Source of the DNA: Microlunatus parietis
GTDB taxonomy: Bacteria; Actinomycetota; Actinomycetes; Propionibacteriales; Propionibacteriaceae
DNA length: 64,000 bases
NCBI RefSeq assembly: GCF_013407955.1
Contig: NZ_JACCBU010000001.1
Location: 1,426,001-1,490,000, forward strand
Direction: 5' to 3'
The notes beneath the pieces are model-generated. The model did no database searches. It was not told the DNA's origin and saw only the letters and a list, made by a program, of their open reading frames with translations. The position numbers and the translations under genes were made by a program. Of the stretch, positions 41,364-49,911 are shown in pieces; the first letter of the stretch is position 1; every line of letters begins with the position of its first letter.

Positions 41364-41945
41364 TCAGTGGCGGACCCGGTATCGAAGGTGGGTGGCCTGC
41401 GGGGTGTCGATCACCCGGACGATCTCCAACTCGACCGGCGCCGACAACACGTCGAACAGCCGAACACCGCCACCGAGTAGCACCGGCACCTGATGCAGTT
41501 GGATCTCATCAAGGACGCCGGCTTCGAGGGCCTGCCGGACGGTCTCGGCGCCACCGTGGAACATGACATCACGATCGCCCGCGGCGGCTTTCGCGGTGGC
41601 CATCGCGTTCTCCATCCCGTCGGACAGGAAGGTGATCGCCGGGTACTTCTCGGCCACCTCCGAAGTGGGCCCGCTGCGGCTGAGGACGAAGGTCGGAACG
41701 CCGTGATGCCGACCGCCCCAATAGCCGGCCTGCTCGGCGGTCCGGCGGCCCGACAGCACGGCACCGGTCTGGAAATACTCCGCGTTCATCTGGCCCGCGA
41801 CGCCTGAGGTTTCGTGGGACCCTTCCGCGTTCAGACCCCAATCGTGCAAGGGAAAGTAGTCGCCGCCCGGGTTGTCCGGGCCATCGTTGTGTCCGGCGAC
41901 GTAGCCATCGACCGACACCGACATGAACAGGACTGATGAAGACAT
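41364..41945 (-). CDS. Dihydrofolate reductase-like / RibD C-terminal domain protein (second copy)
   Basis: 193 residues, the same family as 3392-3982: MSVSVDGYVAGHNDGPDNPGG at the start, TGAVLSGRRTAEQAGYWGG in the middle, and LHQVPVLLGGGVRLFD at the end. GAGGAG precedes the ATG at 41945. NADPH-dependent reduction is likely; the substrate is unknown. It is an intact gene amid relics. Confidence 0.87.
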   Translation of the reverse strand: MSSSVLFMSVSVDGYVAGHNDGPDNPGGDYFPLHDWGLNAEGSHETSGVAGQMNAEYFQTGAVLSGRRTAEQAGYWGGRHHGVPTFVLSRSGPTSEVAEKYPAITFLSDGMENAMATAKAAAGDRDVMFHGGAETVRQALEAGVLDEIQLHQVPVLLGGGVRLFDVLSAPVELEIVRVIDTPQATHLRYRVRH

Positions 41946-42215
41946 TGCACGACTCCTCAAATCGCTTGACGCCGGACCCTGCTGGCCGCGGGCCCCTTCT
42001 TGTCCCACGAACTACAGACTCAGACCCGGTCATGCGGTGAAACTCATCGCCCTACGGAGGGCTTGCCTGGGCCTGCCGGCGGAGGGACCCACTAAGGGCC
42101 GATTTTGAACCGCTCGGCCTCCGGGTTGATAAGCACCGACCGCTCTGGACGAGCAGCGGGCACCATGGCGCTGCTGCACTGCTGTCGCCGAACACGGCCA
42201 CACTCGTTCCGCCGA

Positions 42216-42563
42216 TCAGCGGCTGTGGTCCGGCCCGGCCAGGCCGAACTCGATCGCCAGCGGCAGCACCGCCGACCCAGTATCGAACTCGGCCAGATAG
42301 TCGACCGCTTGCCGCGGCGGCAGCGCCAGCACCCCGACCATCTGCTCGCCGTCCGCGGGATTGTCCAGTGGGCCGACGAGTTCGACGTCCGCGGCGACGT
42401 AGAGGAAGTACGACACCGGATGCGGCAGGTATGGCGCCTGGTTCGCCGGCGCGGTCACGTCGTAGGCGCCGAACGGAGTCAACGGCCCAGTGATCACCGC
42501 ACCGGTCTCCTCGCAGTTCCCGGGCAGCGGTCTGCTCGATGCTCTCCCCGGCTCGGGATCCCG
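42216..42563 (-). pseudogene. Nudix hydrolase gene remnant
   Basis: The Nudix box can be read only by changing frame: PEPG, then GESIEQTAAREL, then EETGAV, where the consensus has GxxExGE...REL.EE.G. The C-terminal part (ITGPLTPFGAYDV to LPLAIEFGLAG) is continuous and Nudix-like. The N-terminus is missing at the point where the IS110 transposase sequence begins, about 42558. So the gene was cut by the insertion and then drifted. Confidence 0.62.
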
Positions 42564-43638
42564 GTGGCGATCGAGACGCCGCGGGCTGCTGGTCACGGCG
42601 CTGCGGGCGACCGGGCGGGCGGTGTTCGCGATCAATCCGATGGCGGTGGCCCGTTATCGGGAACGGCACTCGGTGAGTCGGACCAAGTCCGATCATGCCG
42701 ACGCGATGGCGTTGGCCAACATCTTGCGCACCGATGCCCATGCTCACCGCCGGCTGCCGGCCGACACCGAGCTGGTCCAATCGATCACCGTGCTGGCCCG
42801 CGCCCACCAGGATGCGACCTGGCGCCGGACCCGGGCCACCAGCGAACTCCCGTCGCTGCTGCGGGAGTACTACCCGGCGTTCCTGAAGGTGTTCGCCGGA
42901 AAGTCGGTCACCAACCTGGCCAAGCCAGAAGCTCGGGCGGTCCTAGCGATCGCGCCGACCCCGGCCGCCGCGGCGCGCGTCTCGAAGGCCCGGATCGCGG
43001 CTGCGCTGCGCCGGGCCGGCCGGCAACGCGGCATCGACGAGCTCGCCGCCCGGCTCCAGCAGGCGCTGCGGCAGCCGGCACTGCGTCAGCTGGAGCTGGT
43101 CGAGGAGGCGTTCGGCCGGCAGGCCCTGGCGCTGCTGGCGACGCCGAACGTCGAATGCGCGAACGTCGAGCAGCTCGGTGAGGCCACGATGGCGGCGTTC
43201 GCCCAGCATCCCGACCACGCCATCATCACCAGCTTCCCCGGCCTCGGCGACATCACCGGCGCCCGGATCCTGGCCGAGATGGGCGACGACCGGACCCGGT
43301 TCGCCGACGCCCGCGCGGTCAAGGCCAACGCCGGCTCCGCCCCTGTCACCCGCGCCTCCGGCCGCTCGATCTCGATCAGTCACCGGCGAATCAAGAACGA
43401 CCGGTTCGCCGCCGCCGGCTGGCTCTGGGCGTTCTCAGCGATCGCCAACAACGACGACGCCATGACCCACTACCGACGGCGCCGCGACCATGGCGATCGT
43501 CACTCCTCAGCGCTGCGCCACTTGTTCAACCGGATGCTCGGCCAGCTCTGGCACTGCCTGCAAACCGGTCCGCTCTACGACCCGGCACGCGCCTTCGCGC
43601 GTGAGGTTCAGCAGCGCCCAGCCCCTGTCGCGGCCTAG
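42558..43638 (+). mobile_element. IS110-family transposase, 5'-truncated and frameshifted
   Basis: The sequence begins abruptly at IPVAIETPR (42558) and changes frame within CCGCGGG to RGLLVTALRATGRAVFAINP, then runs to the stop at 43638. It contains MAVARYRERHSVSRTKSDHADAMALANIL and, in the C-terminal transposase_20 domain, TSFPGLGDITGARILAEMGDD with the catalytic Ser region ANAGSAPVTRASG. The first 60 or so residues with the leading Asp of the DEDD site are absent, as is the 5' non-coding end that encodes the bridge RNA in IS110 elements. It should be inactive. Confidence 0.82.
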
Positions 43639-43643
43639 ACCGG

Positions 43644-44284
43644 TCACTGCACGGTTGAGGCCCAGCCGAGTTTGATCATGGCCTGGCGGGTGATCGCGTA
43701 GTCGTCGGCAACGGAGGCCAGCAGGCCGTTCGGGTTGGCGTTCTGCCAGCCGGTGGCGGCTTCGAGGGAGGCGAAGAAGTTGCCGAGGTTGCAGATCTCG
43801 GCGCGGACGTCAGCCACGGGCTGATCGGGCCGGATCTTCGACACCACAGCCGTGGGCGGATCAACCGAGATCACCCGGTCCAGGCCTAGCTCGACCCGGA
43901 TGGGTTGGCCGGTGGCCGGACACTCGGACTCGGCGACGCCGGGCCGGCCAAGGATGGCGGGAAACTCGAACGTGTCGGTGGCGCAGAACGCATAGACGGT
44001 GCGACCGCCGGCGATGGTGAACCGGTGCGAGGTGGGCCGCAGGGTCAGCCCGAACCCGACGACCCGGCCGTCGTCGTCGTAATCGACACCGGGATGGCGG
44101 GCCAGCTCGGCGACGAGTTGTTCACGGGTCCAGCCGCCGGCGGCCGCGACCTCGTCAAGGGTGGCCGGCCGGTGTCGGCGAGCAGCCGGCCGAGCTGGAC
44201 GACGAGATCGGGGAGCCCGAACTGGGCCCGGACGAGGTCAACCAGGCGGTCAGCTTCGGCGGTCTGGGTAGTGGTGAGAGTCAT
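43644..44284 (-). pseudogene. merB: Organomercurial lyase gene (merB) with one frameshift
   Basis: The N-terminus (LVDLVRAQFGLPDLVVQLGRLLADTG) runs in one frame. After an indel near 44160-44168 the other frame gives TLDEVAAAGGWT, then HRFTIAGGRTVYAFCATDTFEFPAIL, ECPATGQPI and ADVRAEICNLGNFFAS. The MerB catalytic residues are kept: Cys and Asp in CATD, and the later Cys in EICN. One-base repair would restore about 213 residues, the normal MerB size. Its ATG overlaps the upstream stop (ATGA). Either a fresh pseudogene or a sequencing error. Confidence 0.78.
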
Positions 44285-45243
44285 GATCCTTCCTCCGGAA
44301 TCGAGGGTGTGAGGAGTTGGCCGAACAAGTCGGCGCCAAGGAGTTCAGCGGTGGCCTGGTCGACGATGTCGCCCCGCACCTGCGGGTGGGCAGCGCTCCA
44401 GGCCTGCGCCGAGGTGCGGTCGGTGAAGAAGTTCAGATCACGGCAGCAGCAGTCCGCCGACGGGCCGTCGCCGGCGGCGGTGCTGAGGAACACGACCGCG
44501 TCGGCCGGCTGCCAGCTGGTGCGGCCGCTGCAGGTGGTGATGGTGATCGGGGCACCAGTCGCGGCGTCGACCGACTCGATCACGGTGTCCCGGCCGCCGA
44601 GCATGGCCGAGATGCCGAGCGCGTCGACCGCGCACATCGCCGACACCGTCACACCGTCCGGGCCGCCGATCCGGACCCGGTGCCCGGTCGGCGCGGCCGA
44701 GAACGGGTAGGCCACCGCGATCCGGCCCTCGGCATCGAGCCGGATCACATCGCGCCGGTGCAGCCCGGCCAGCACCGCCTCGATCCCACGGCCATCGCTC
44801 ACGAGACCGGACAGCTCAGCCAGCTGCGGCGGCCAGCTCGTCGTGGCGAACGCCGCCAGGATCGCCTGGTGCACGGCCCGCTCGACCGGGTCCAACGACA
44901 CCCGGCAGGCTTGCCGCCAGCCGGTCAACGCCGCCACCCCGCCAGTTGTGGCGGTGCGGATGATCGCGTCGCGGAGCTGCTCGGCGGTCGGGATCGGCAC
45001 CAACCGCCCGTGCTCGTCGCGAAACAGACGGCACGCCACCCCACACTCGCACGGCTCCTCGCCAGCGAACGGGTCGACGCCGTCGATCAACAAGGTCGGG
45101 GAGCCGGCCATCCCGTGCTCGGCCGCTTCCGCGTCTGACTGCACCAGCCGGGTAGTGACCGGGACGTCGGTGATCTCGGCGAGGCGGTCCAGCAACGGCG
45201 GCAGGTTCGGGCAGTCCGGAACATGGAGAACTTCCAGCTTCAT
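44281..45243 (-). CDS. Alkylmercury lyase-like protein with N-terminal thioredoxin-like domain
   Basis: 320 residues. Residues 1-80 look like a thioredoxin-fold domain (KLEVLHVPDCPNLPPLLDRL, then GMAGSPTLLIDG). Residues 110-320 are MerB-like: MCAVDALGISAML keeps the Cys and Asp pair, DCCCRDLNFFTD keeps the later Cys, and the middle ECPATG of MerB is here ESVDAATG without Cys. AGGAGG lies 8 nt before the ATG at 45243, which overlaps the merR stop. It probably cleaves or traffics organomercury; activity unproven. Confidence 0.82.
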   Translation of the reverse strand: MKLEVLHVPDCPNLPPLLDRLAEITDVPVTTRLVQSDAEAAEHGMAGSPTLLIDGVDPFAGEEPCECGVACRLFRDEHGRLVPIPTAEQLRDAIIRTATTGGVAALTGWRQACRVSLDPVERAVHQAILAAFATTSWPPQLAELSGLVSDGRGIEAVLAGLHRRDVIRLDAEGRIAVAYPFSAAPTGHRVRIGGPDGVTVSAMCAVDALGISAMLGGRDTVIESVDAATGAPITITTCSGRTSWQPADAVVFLSTAAGDGPSADCCCRDLNFFTDRTSAQAWSAAHPQVRGDIVDQATAELLGADLFGQLLTPSIPEEGS

Positions 45244-45641
45244 CGGCCAGCCTCCTGATCGATCGCTTCCAACAACGCGCACCGCCGATCCGCCCGCGGC
45301 AGATCACACGTCGCGACCAGCTCGGCCAGCGAGTCATGCATCCGTTGCAGATCCCGGATCCGGGCCGCCAGGTCGGCCTGGCGCTGCTCGGCCAACGCCC
45401 GCGCGGCATCACAGCTGTCCGGACCACCGGCGTCGAGATGCAGCAATTCCTCCACCTCGTCCAACGTGAAGCCCAGATCCTGCGCCCGCTTGATGAACCG
45501 CAACAAGCCGACCGCACCGACCGGGTAATCCCGATACCCGCCCGGAGTCCGCGGCGGCTGCTCCAACAGGCCACGCCGCTCGTAATAGCGCAACGTCTCC
45601 GTGTTCACACCAGACCGGCCGGCCACCTCACTCGTTCGCAT
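45240..45641 (-). CDS. merR: MerR, mercury-responsive activator
   Basis: 133 residues. The winged HTH starts at residue 1 (RTSEVAGRSGVNTETLRYYERRGLL). Cys77, Cys112 and Cys121 match the three mercury ligands of Tn501 MerR, including the nine-residue spacing of the last two (CDLPRADRRC). It is the first gene of merR, merB-like, merB, all overlapping by 4 nt. The ATG at 45641 lies right behind a TTGACT promoter, so the message is probably leaderless. Confidence 0.9.
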   Translation of the reverse strand: MRTSEVAGRSGVNTETLRYYERRGLLEQPPRTPGGYRDYPVGAVGLLRFIKRAQDLGFTLDEVEELLHLDAGGPDSCDAARALAEQRQADLAARIRDLQRMHDSLAELVATCDLPRADRRCALLEAIDQEAGR

Positions 45642-45648
45642 GCACCCA

Positions 45649-45690
45649 TCGTCAACCCCGGACCCGACTACAGAGTCAACCCCCAGCGAG
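45649..45690 (-). promoter_or_regulatory. Candidate mer promoter/operator
   Basis: Minus strand TTGACT (45674-45679) is a good -35. An imperfect dyad ACTCTGTAG...GTCCGGGGT lies in the spacer, and TGACGA about 19 nt downstream is a weak -10. The long spacer and dyad are typical of MerR-type promoters. Confidence 0.45.
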
Positions 45691-45927
45691 CCGCCGATTT
45701 GACGGGTTAGCACCATCGGAGGTCTGCTTGGGGACCGTTGCCTCGCGTACCGCGTTGTAGCGCTAGACGGGGCTCTTGTCCATGTGGTGCGGCTATCGGG
45801 TCCGGTGCGGTTTGCTTCAGCGTCAGAAGATCGCTTTGAGCAAGGCAGTTTCGTCAGGACCAGGCTGTGCTCGCCGACGTCGACCAGGCCATGCTCGCCC
45901 GACGCCGATGCAACGCTGCCCACTGGA

Positions 45928-46344
45928 GAGGGCACACCTAACAGGTCGCAGATCACCAACGACGGGATCGGCAGCGCGAAGGCCCGCACCAGGCTCGAAC
46001 AGTTTCACGCGGCGGACGGTGAACTGTCCGGTCAGCAGTTTTCGGTACCGGGTGTGGTCCGGCGGGTCGTGGCGGGTCATGATCCCCGGCGCTGCCGGCT
46101 CCTGCCGCTCCTGTGTCATCGCGGTCTCCACCGGCCAGCGCCGTAGTTCCTGCCGGGAGCTGAAGCGCCGGTCAGCCGACACCGCGCGGGCGGTGGCGTG
46201 GCCGGTGACCAGCCAGCCCTCATGGCCGTCCGGGTAGGTCAGCCGGCTGATCGACGGTGCCGCCCGCAGCTCACCCGGCGGATCGAAGTCATTGGGGGCG
46301 GCCGTGGGAAGGCCGCTCGGAAATAGCGAACTGGAGGTGGGCAT
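45928..46344 (-). pseudogene. Cytochrome P450 N-terminal remnant
   Basis: From ATG 46344: LTYPDGHEGWLVTGHATARAVSADRRFSS and IMTRHDPPDHTRYRKLLTGQFTVRRVK (the HxxxR segment of helix C) are typical P450. A frameshift follows at about 46000, after which VRAFALPIPSLVICDLLGVP continues in another frame. The gene then stops abruptly near 45928. The I-helix, ExxR and heme Cys parts are lost, so it cannot work. Confidence 0.78.
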
Positions 46345-46472
46345 GGAGCGTGACGAGCAGGGTCGCACCATCGATCGGCCTGTCCACAACGTTGCTCGCG
46401 GTCCGGCCGGCCACGATCACTGTGGCCCGATCCCATCGGCCAGATTCACTTGTGTGCAAAGGAATACTTCGG

Positions 46473-46546
46473 TGGGGCGGGCGGGGCTTGAACCCGCGAC
46501 CGGAGGATTATGAGTCCCCTGCTCTAACCGGCTGAGCTACCGCCCC
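46473..46546 (-). tRNA. tRNA-Met (CAT anticodon)
   Basis: Minus strand GGGGCGG (46540-46546) pairs with CCGCCCC (46474-46480). The D arm holds GTAGCTCAGCCGGTTAGAGC, the anticodon loop reads CTCATAA, and the T arm has GGTTCAAGCC. The 3' CCA is not encoded in full (ACCG). The loop and AGGGGACTCATAATCC context resemble elongator tRNA-Met, but a tRNA-Ile2 (lysidine CAU) cannot be excluded. Confidence 0.9.
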
Positions 46547-46587
46547 TGGCGGGACGACTATAGCGGCGGCGGACCGTACCCAGACGG

Positions 46588-47427
46588 TCAGGAGCGGCGG
46601 GCGGCGAGGCTGTCGGCGAGGCGGCCGAGCCACTCGGCGACGCCGTCGGGGCCGCTGACGATCAGGTCGGAGATCTCGGTCAGGGCGTCCTCCTCGTGGG
46701 AGGCGGAGCAGACCAGGAGGCCCGGGAAGCCTTCGGCGCGCAGGTTCTGCACCATCCGGAAGGCCGGCAGGTCACCAAGATCATCGCCGGCGAAGATCAC
46801 TTGGCGGACGCCGGTCTCCTCGATCAGCGAGCGCAGGGCGACGCCCTTGTCCATGCCGGGGGCTCGGATCTCGATCACGTTCTTGCCCGGCTCGATGGCC
46901 CAGCGGTGCCGCTCGGCGAGGTCGTTCAGGCGTGGCAGCAGGGTCTCGAACGCGGCGCGCGGATTCGCCAGCTCGCGGGTGTGCACGCCGATCGCCCGGC
47001 CCTTGTGTTCCAGCCGCGCGTCACTCAGGTCCAGGCTGGCCAGCAGCTGGTCCACTTCGGCGGTGAGGGCGTCGATCCCGTCGGGCTCCGGCGGGATGCT
47101 GAACTCCCCCGTCGCCGCGTCCCACCGCTCCACGCCGTACTGGCCGAGAACGATCATGTTCCGCAGGCCGGGCACCGAGGTGAAACGGCCCAGCCGGACC
47201 ACGGTCCGGGCCGGGCGGCCGGTGATCACGGCGATCGTCAAACCCAGTCCGCCCAGGCGGCCCAGGGCGGCGATGGCCCGGGGGTCGCCGAAGGCGCGAT
47301 CGGGGTCGTCGACGATCGGCGCCAAGGTCCCGTCGAAGTCGACGGCGATCATGGTCTTGTCGGGCCACTGCATGATGGCCCGCATCGCGTCGATCCCAGG
47401 GTCGGGTACGGCTCCGGCGGCACTCAC
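46588..47427 (-). CDS. otsB: Trehalose-6-phosphate phosphatase
   Basis: About 279 residues of the HAD fold. MIAVDFDGTLAPIVDD holds the nucleophile Asp and the acid Asp; AVITGRPARTVVRL is motif II; GMDKGVALRSL carries the motif III Lys; and IFAGDDLGDLPAF is motif IV. It removes phosphate from trehalose-6-phosphate. It is divergent from otsA. The start is not firm: GTG 47427 is used, and the frame is open to 47460. Confidence 0.92.
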   Translation of the reverse strand: MSAAGAVPDPGIDAMRAIMQWPDKTMIAVDFDGTLAPIVDDPDRAFGDPRAIAALGRLGGLGLTIAVITGRPARTVVRLGRFTSVPGLRNMIVLGQYGVERWDAATGEFSIPPEPDGIDALTAEVDQLLASLDLSDARLEHKGRAIGVHTRELANPRAAFETLLPRLNDLAERHRWAIEPGKNVIEIRAPGMDKGVALRSLIEETGVRQVIFAGDDLGDLPAFRMVQNLRAEGFPGLLVCSASHEEDALTEISDLIVSGPDGVAEWLGRLADSLAARRS

Positions 47428-47557
47428 GCCATCGACTCTGTCAGACCGGGGCAACTCCACACAACGTGCGTCTTGTGGCCGCGGATACCCACCGGATCGA
47501 ACCTGTTACCGATCTTCGGATATGGTCGAACAGACGCCTTGGGAGGCTTGGCACTGT

Positions 47558-48982
47558 ATGAGCAGCGACAAAGGAAAAAAGACGTCATCCACTCCGACCG
47601 CGTCCTTCGTCGTGGTCGCCAACCGGCTAGCCGTCGACCGGATCGAGAACGCTGACGGCAGCACGGGCTGGCGAACCTCACCCGGAGGTCTGGTCACGGC
47701 CCTCGAGCCGGTGATGCGCGCCAATGACGGCGCCTGGATCGGCTGGCACGGGGCACCCGAGAAGCTGGAACCGTTCTCCACGAACGGCATGCAACTCATC
47801 CCGGTCGAACTCAGCGAGACCGAGGTCGCCCAGTACTACGAAGGGCTGTCCAACGGCACGCTGTGGCCGCTCTACCACGACGCCGTGGAGAACCCGGAGT
47901 TCCACCGGGAATGGTGGGATGCCTACGTCGCGGTGAACGAGCGGTTCGCCGACCGGACCGCCGCGGTGGCCGAAGACGGCGCCGTGGTGTGGGTGCAGGA
48001 CTACCAGCTGCAGCTGGTCCCGGCGATGCTGCGGCGACGCCGGCCGGACCTGCGGATCGGCTTCTTCCTGCACATCCCGTTCCCGCCGCTCGAGCTGTTC
48101 CAGCAGCTCCCCTGGCGGAACCAGATCCTGGAGGGGATGCTCGGCGCGGACCTGGTCGGCTTCCAGCTGCCGGGTGGTGCGCAGAACTTCGTTCGCCTGG
48201 TACGGCAGCGGCTGCACCTGCAGACCCATCGGGACCGGGTCCGGACCGCCGACGGCCGGACCGTGCTGGCGCGGGCGTACCCGATCTCGATCGACACCTC
48301 CGGCTTCAACGAGCTGGCCGCCAGCCCGTCGGTCGAGCAGCGGGCCAAGCAGATCCGGCACGATCTCGGCGACCCGCGGACGATCTTCCTCGGCGTCGAC
48401 CGGCTCGACTACACGAAGGGCCTGCGGCAGCGGATCCGGGCATTCGGCGAGCTGGTCCGCGACGGCCGGCTCGATCCGGACGAGGCGGTGCTGGTGCAGG
48501 TGGCGGCGCCGTCCCGGGACCGGGTCGATCAGTACCGGCAGCTGCGCGACGACATCGACATGCTGGTCGGGCGGATCAACGGCGAGACGGGCCGGATCGG
48601 CCGGCCGCCGATCACGTACCTGCACGCGTCCTATCCCCGCGAGGAGATGGCCGCGCTCTACCGGGCGGCCGACATCATGGTGGTCACCCCGCTGCGGGAC
48701 GGGATGAACCTGGTCGCCAAGGAGTTCATCGCCTGCCGACAGGACGACAACGGCGCACTGGTGCTGAGCGAATTCGCCGGCGCTGCGAAGGAGTTGCGGC
48801 AGGCCTACCTGGTGAACCCGTACGACATCAACGGGCTCAAGGAGCGTCTGGTGGAGGCGATGAACGACTCGCCGCGGGTGCACGCCCGGCGGATGCGCTA
48901 CCTGCGCAAGCAGGTGTTCGAGAACGACATCGACCGCTGGGCCTCTCTGTTCCTCGACGATTTGACCGGCCGTGAGTCTTGA
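47558..48982 (+). CDS. otsA: Alpha,alpha-trehalose-phosphate synthase
   Basis: 474 residues of GT20. [13 protein letters not shown] and [13 protein letters not shown] near the N-terminus bind glucose-6-phosphate, [15 protein letters not shown] follows, and [29 protein letters not shown] and [12 protein letters not shown] form the nucleotide-sugar side. It joins UDP- or GDP-glucose with glucose-6-phosphate. GGGAGG lies 11 nt before the ATG at 47558. With otsB it makes trehalose for osmotic and desiccation stress. Confidence 0.94.
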   Translation: MSSDKGKKTSSTPTASFVVVANRLAVDRIENADGSTGWRTSPGGLVTALEPVMRANDGAWIGWHGAPEKLEPFSTNGMQLIPVELSETEVAQYYEGLSNGTLWPLYHDAVENPEFHREWWDAYVAVNERFADRTAAVAEDGAVVWVQDYQLQLVPAMLRRRRPDLRIGFFLHIPFPPLELFQQLPWRNQILEGMLGADLVGFQLPGGAQNFVRLVRQRLHLQTHRDRVRTADGRTVLARAYPISIDTSGFNELAASPSVEQRAKQIRHDLGDPRTIFLGVDRLDYTKGLRQRIRAFGELVRDGRLDPDEAVLVQVAAPSRDRVDQYRQLRDDIDMLVGRINGETGRIGRPPITYLHASYPREEMAALYRAADIMVVTPLRDGMNLVAKEFIACRQDDNGALVLSEFAGAAKELRQAYLVNPYDINGLKERLVEAMNDSPRVHARRMRYLRKQVFENDIDRWASLFLDDLTGRES

Positions 48983-49217
48983 TCGGGCCTTGATCTAATC
49001 CTTGGCCTCATCATCACAATTAGGCTCAACCCGATCCAATCCTGTTGTGAGGGTTGCCCGGCGCGCCTACCTTTGAGATGGCTGGGGCCATGAGCCCGGC
49101 TCCGTAGCTCCCTACCGCTCGGAGCCCCGCCCCCCCAGGCGTCTCCTGGCCCCGGCCCAAACTTTCTGCTGCGGGCTGTCGCGTCTCCACCCTCTCGGCC
49201 GGGGATCACTGTCGGTC
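48983..49217. other. Structured GC-rich intergenic stretch, possible non-coding RNA or terminator
   Basis: No gene. Hairpins include GGCTCCG (49098-49104) with CGGAGCC (49120-49126), and a GGAG...CTCC pair around a run of seven C. CACAA and TTGTG also pair around 49010-49055. A C-rich loop recalls the actinobacterial 6C RNA, but only one such loop is clear, so it is not called. Confidence 0.4.
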
Positions 49218-49246
49218 TTGACTGATTGCATTTTGCAATCGATGCT
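49218..49246 (+). promoter_or_regulatory. Promoter with a perfect palindromic operator in its spacer
   Basis: TTGACT (49218-49223) is followed by GATTGCA-TTT-TGCAATC (49224-49240), a perfect 7-3-7 palindrome of exactly 17 bp, then GATGCT (49241-49246) as a possible -10. A protein bound to the palindrome would block this promoter. The gene starts 29 nt later. Confidence 0.6.
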
Positions 49247-49275
49247 GGATCCAGACCGACGACAAAGGAGTGATC

Positions 49276-49776
49276 ATGAAGGATCCCGAGCCGCACTTCG
49301 ACGGCAGCTTCAGCGAGCCCGGCGCGGCCGCGACACCCTGGGCGGAGACCCGCCAGATCATCGAGTCGGCCCAGCTCAGTTGGCTCACCACTGTGCGCGC
49401 CGACGGCCGACCGCACGTGACACCGCTGGTCACCGTCTGGCTGGACGACGCGCTGCACTTCTGCACCGGGCCCACCGAGCAGAAAGCCCGCAATCTGCTG
49501 GCCCATCCGGAGGTCGCCGTGGCGATCGGAACGAGCTCGTGGTCCGACGGGCTGGACGTCGTGGTCGAGGGTACGGCGCTCCGGGTGACCGACCGAGCCC
49601 TGCTGGAGCGGCTGGCCGCGGCCTGGGCGACGAAGTGGAACGGCGATTGGCAGTACCAGGTCTCCGACACCGGATTCGGCGGCGAAGGCGGCGAGGCCTG
49701 GGTGTTCGCGGTGGAACCGGCCAAGGTGCTCGCGTTCGGCAAGGGGCCGTACAGCCAGACTGGCTATAGGCCTTGA
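49276..49776 (+). CDS. PPOX-class pyridoxamine 5'-phosphate oxidase-like protein
   Basis: 166 residues of the split-barrel flavin/F420-binding fold. LSWLTTVRADGRPHVTPLVTVWLDDALHFCTGPTEQKARNLLAHPEVAVAIG is the core, and VEGTALRVTD and WVFAVEPAKVLAFGKG follow. AAAGGAG lies 5 nt before the ATG at 49276, which is preferred to the GTG at 49270. It probably uses F420 or a flavin; the substrate is unknown. The upstream palindrome suggests repressor control. Confidence 0.88.
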   Translation: MKDPEPHFDGSFSEPGAAATPWAETRQIIESAQLSWLTTVRADGRPHVTPLVTVWLDDALHFCTGPTEQKARNLLAHPEVAVAIGTSSWSDGLDVVVEGTALRVTDRALLERLAAAWATKWNGDWQYQVSDTGFGGEGGEAWVFAVEPAKVLAFGKGPYSQTGYRP

Positions 49777-49787
49777 TGGAGACGAAG

Positions 49788-49860
49788 CTCCCCCGGTTGG
49801 ACTCGAACCAACAACCCTGCGATTAACAGTCGCATGCTCTGCCAATTGAGCTACAGGGGA
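49788..49860 (-). tRNA. tRNA-Asn (GTT anticodon)
   Basis: Minus strand TCCCCTG (49854-49860) pairs with CGGGGGA (49789-49795) with one G-U pair. The anticodon loop reads CTGTTAA, the D arm GTAGCTCAATTGGCAGAGC and the T arm GGTTCGAGTCC. The 3' CCA is not encoded. Confidence 0.95.
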
Positions 49861-49911
49861 TCGCGTCGCTCCCCTTGGCGAGGGGCGCGGGTACGTACGA
49901 TAGCAGGCCGA

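Noticed and set aside
41946..42215. A gene between the RibD-like gene and the Nudix remnant
   Set aside because: Frames here are short and motif-free; nothing could be supported in these 270 bp.
45642..45927. A gene between merR and the P450 remnant
   Set aside because: Apart from the mer promoter no frame has a ribosome site or family resemblance; probably decayed DNA.
48983..49217. A confirmed 6C RNA
   Set aside because: Only one loop with at least six C is visible, whereas the family has two; kept as an uncertain structured region.
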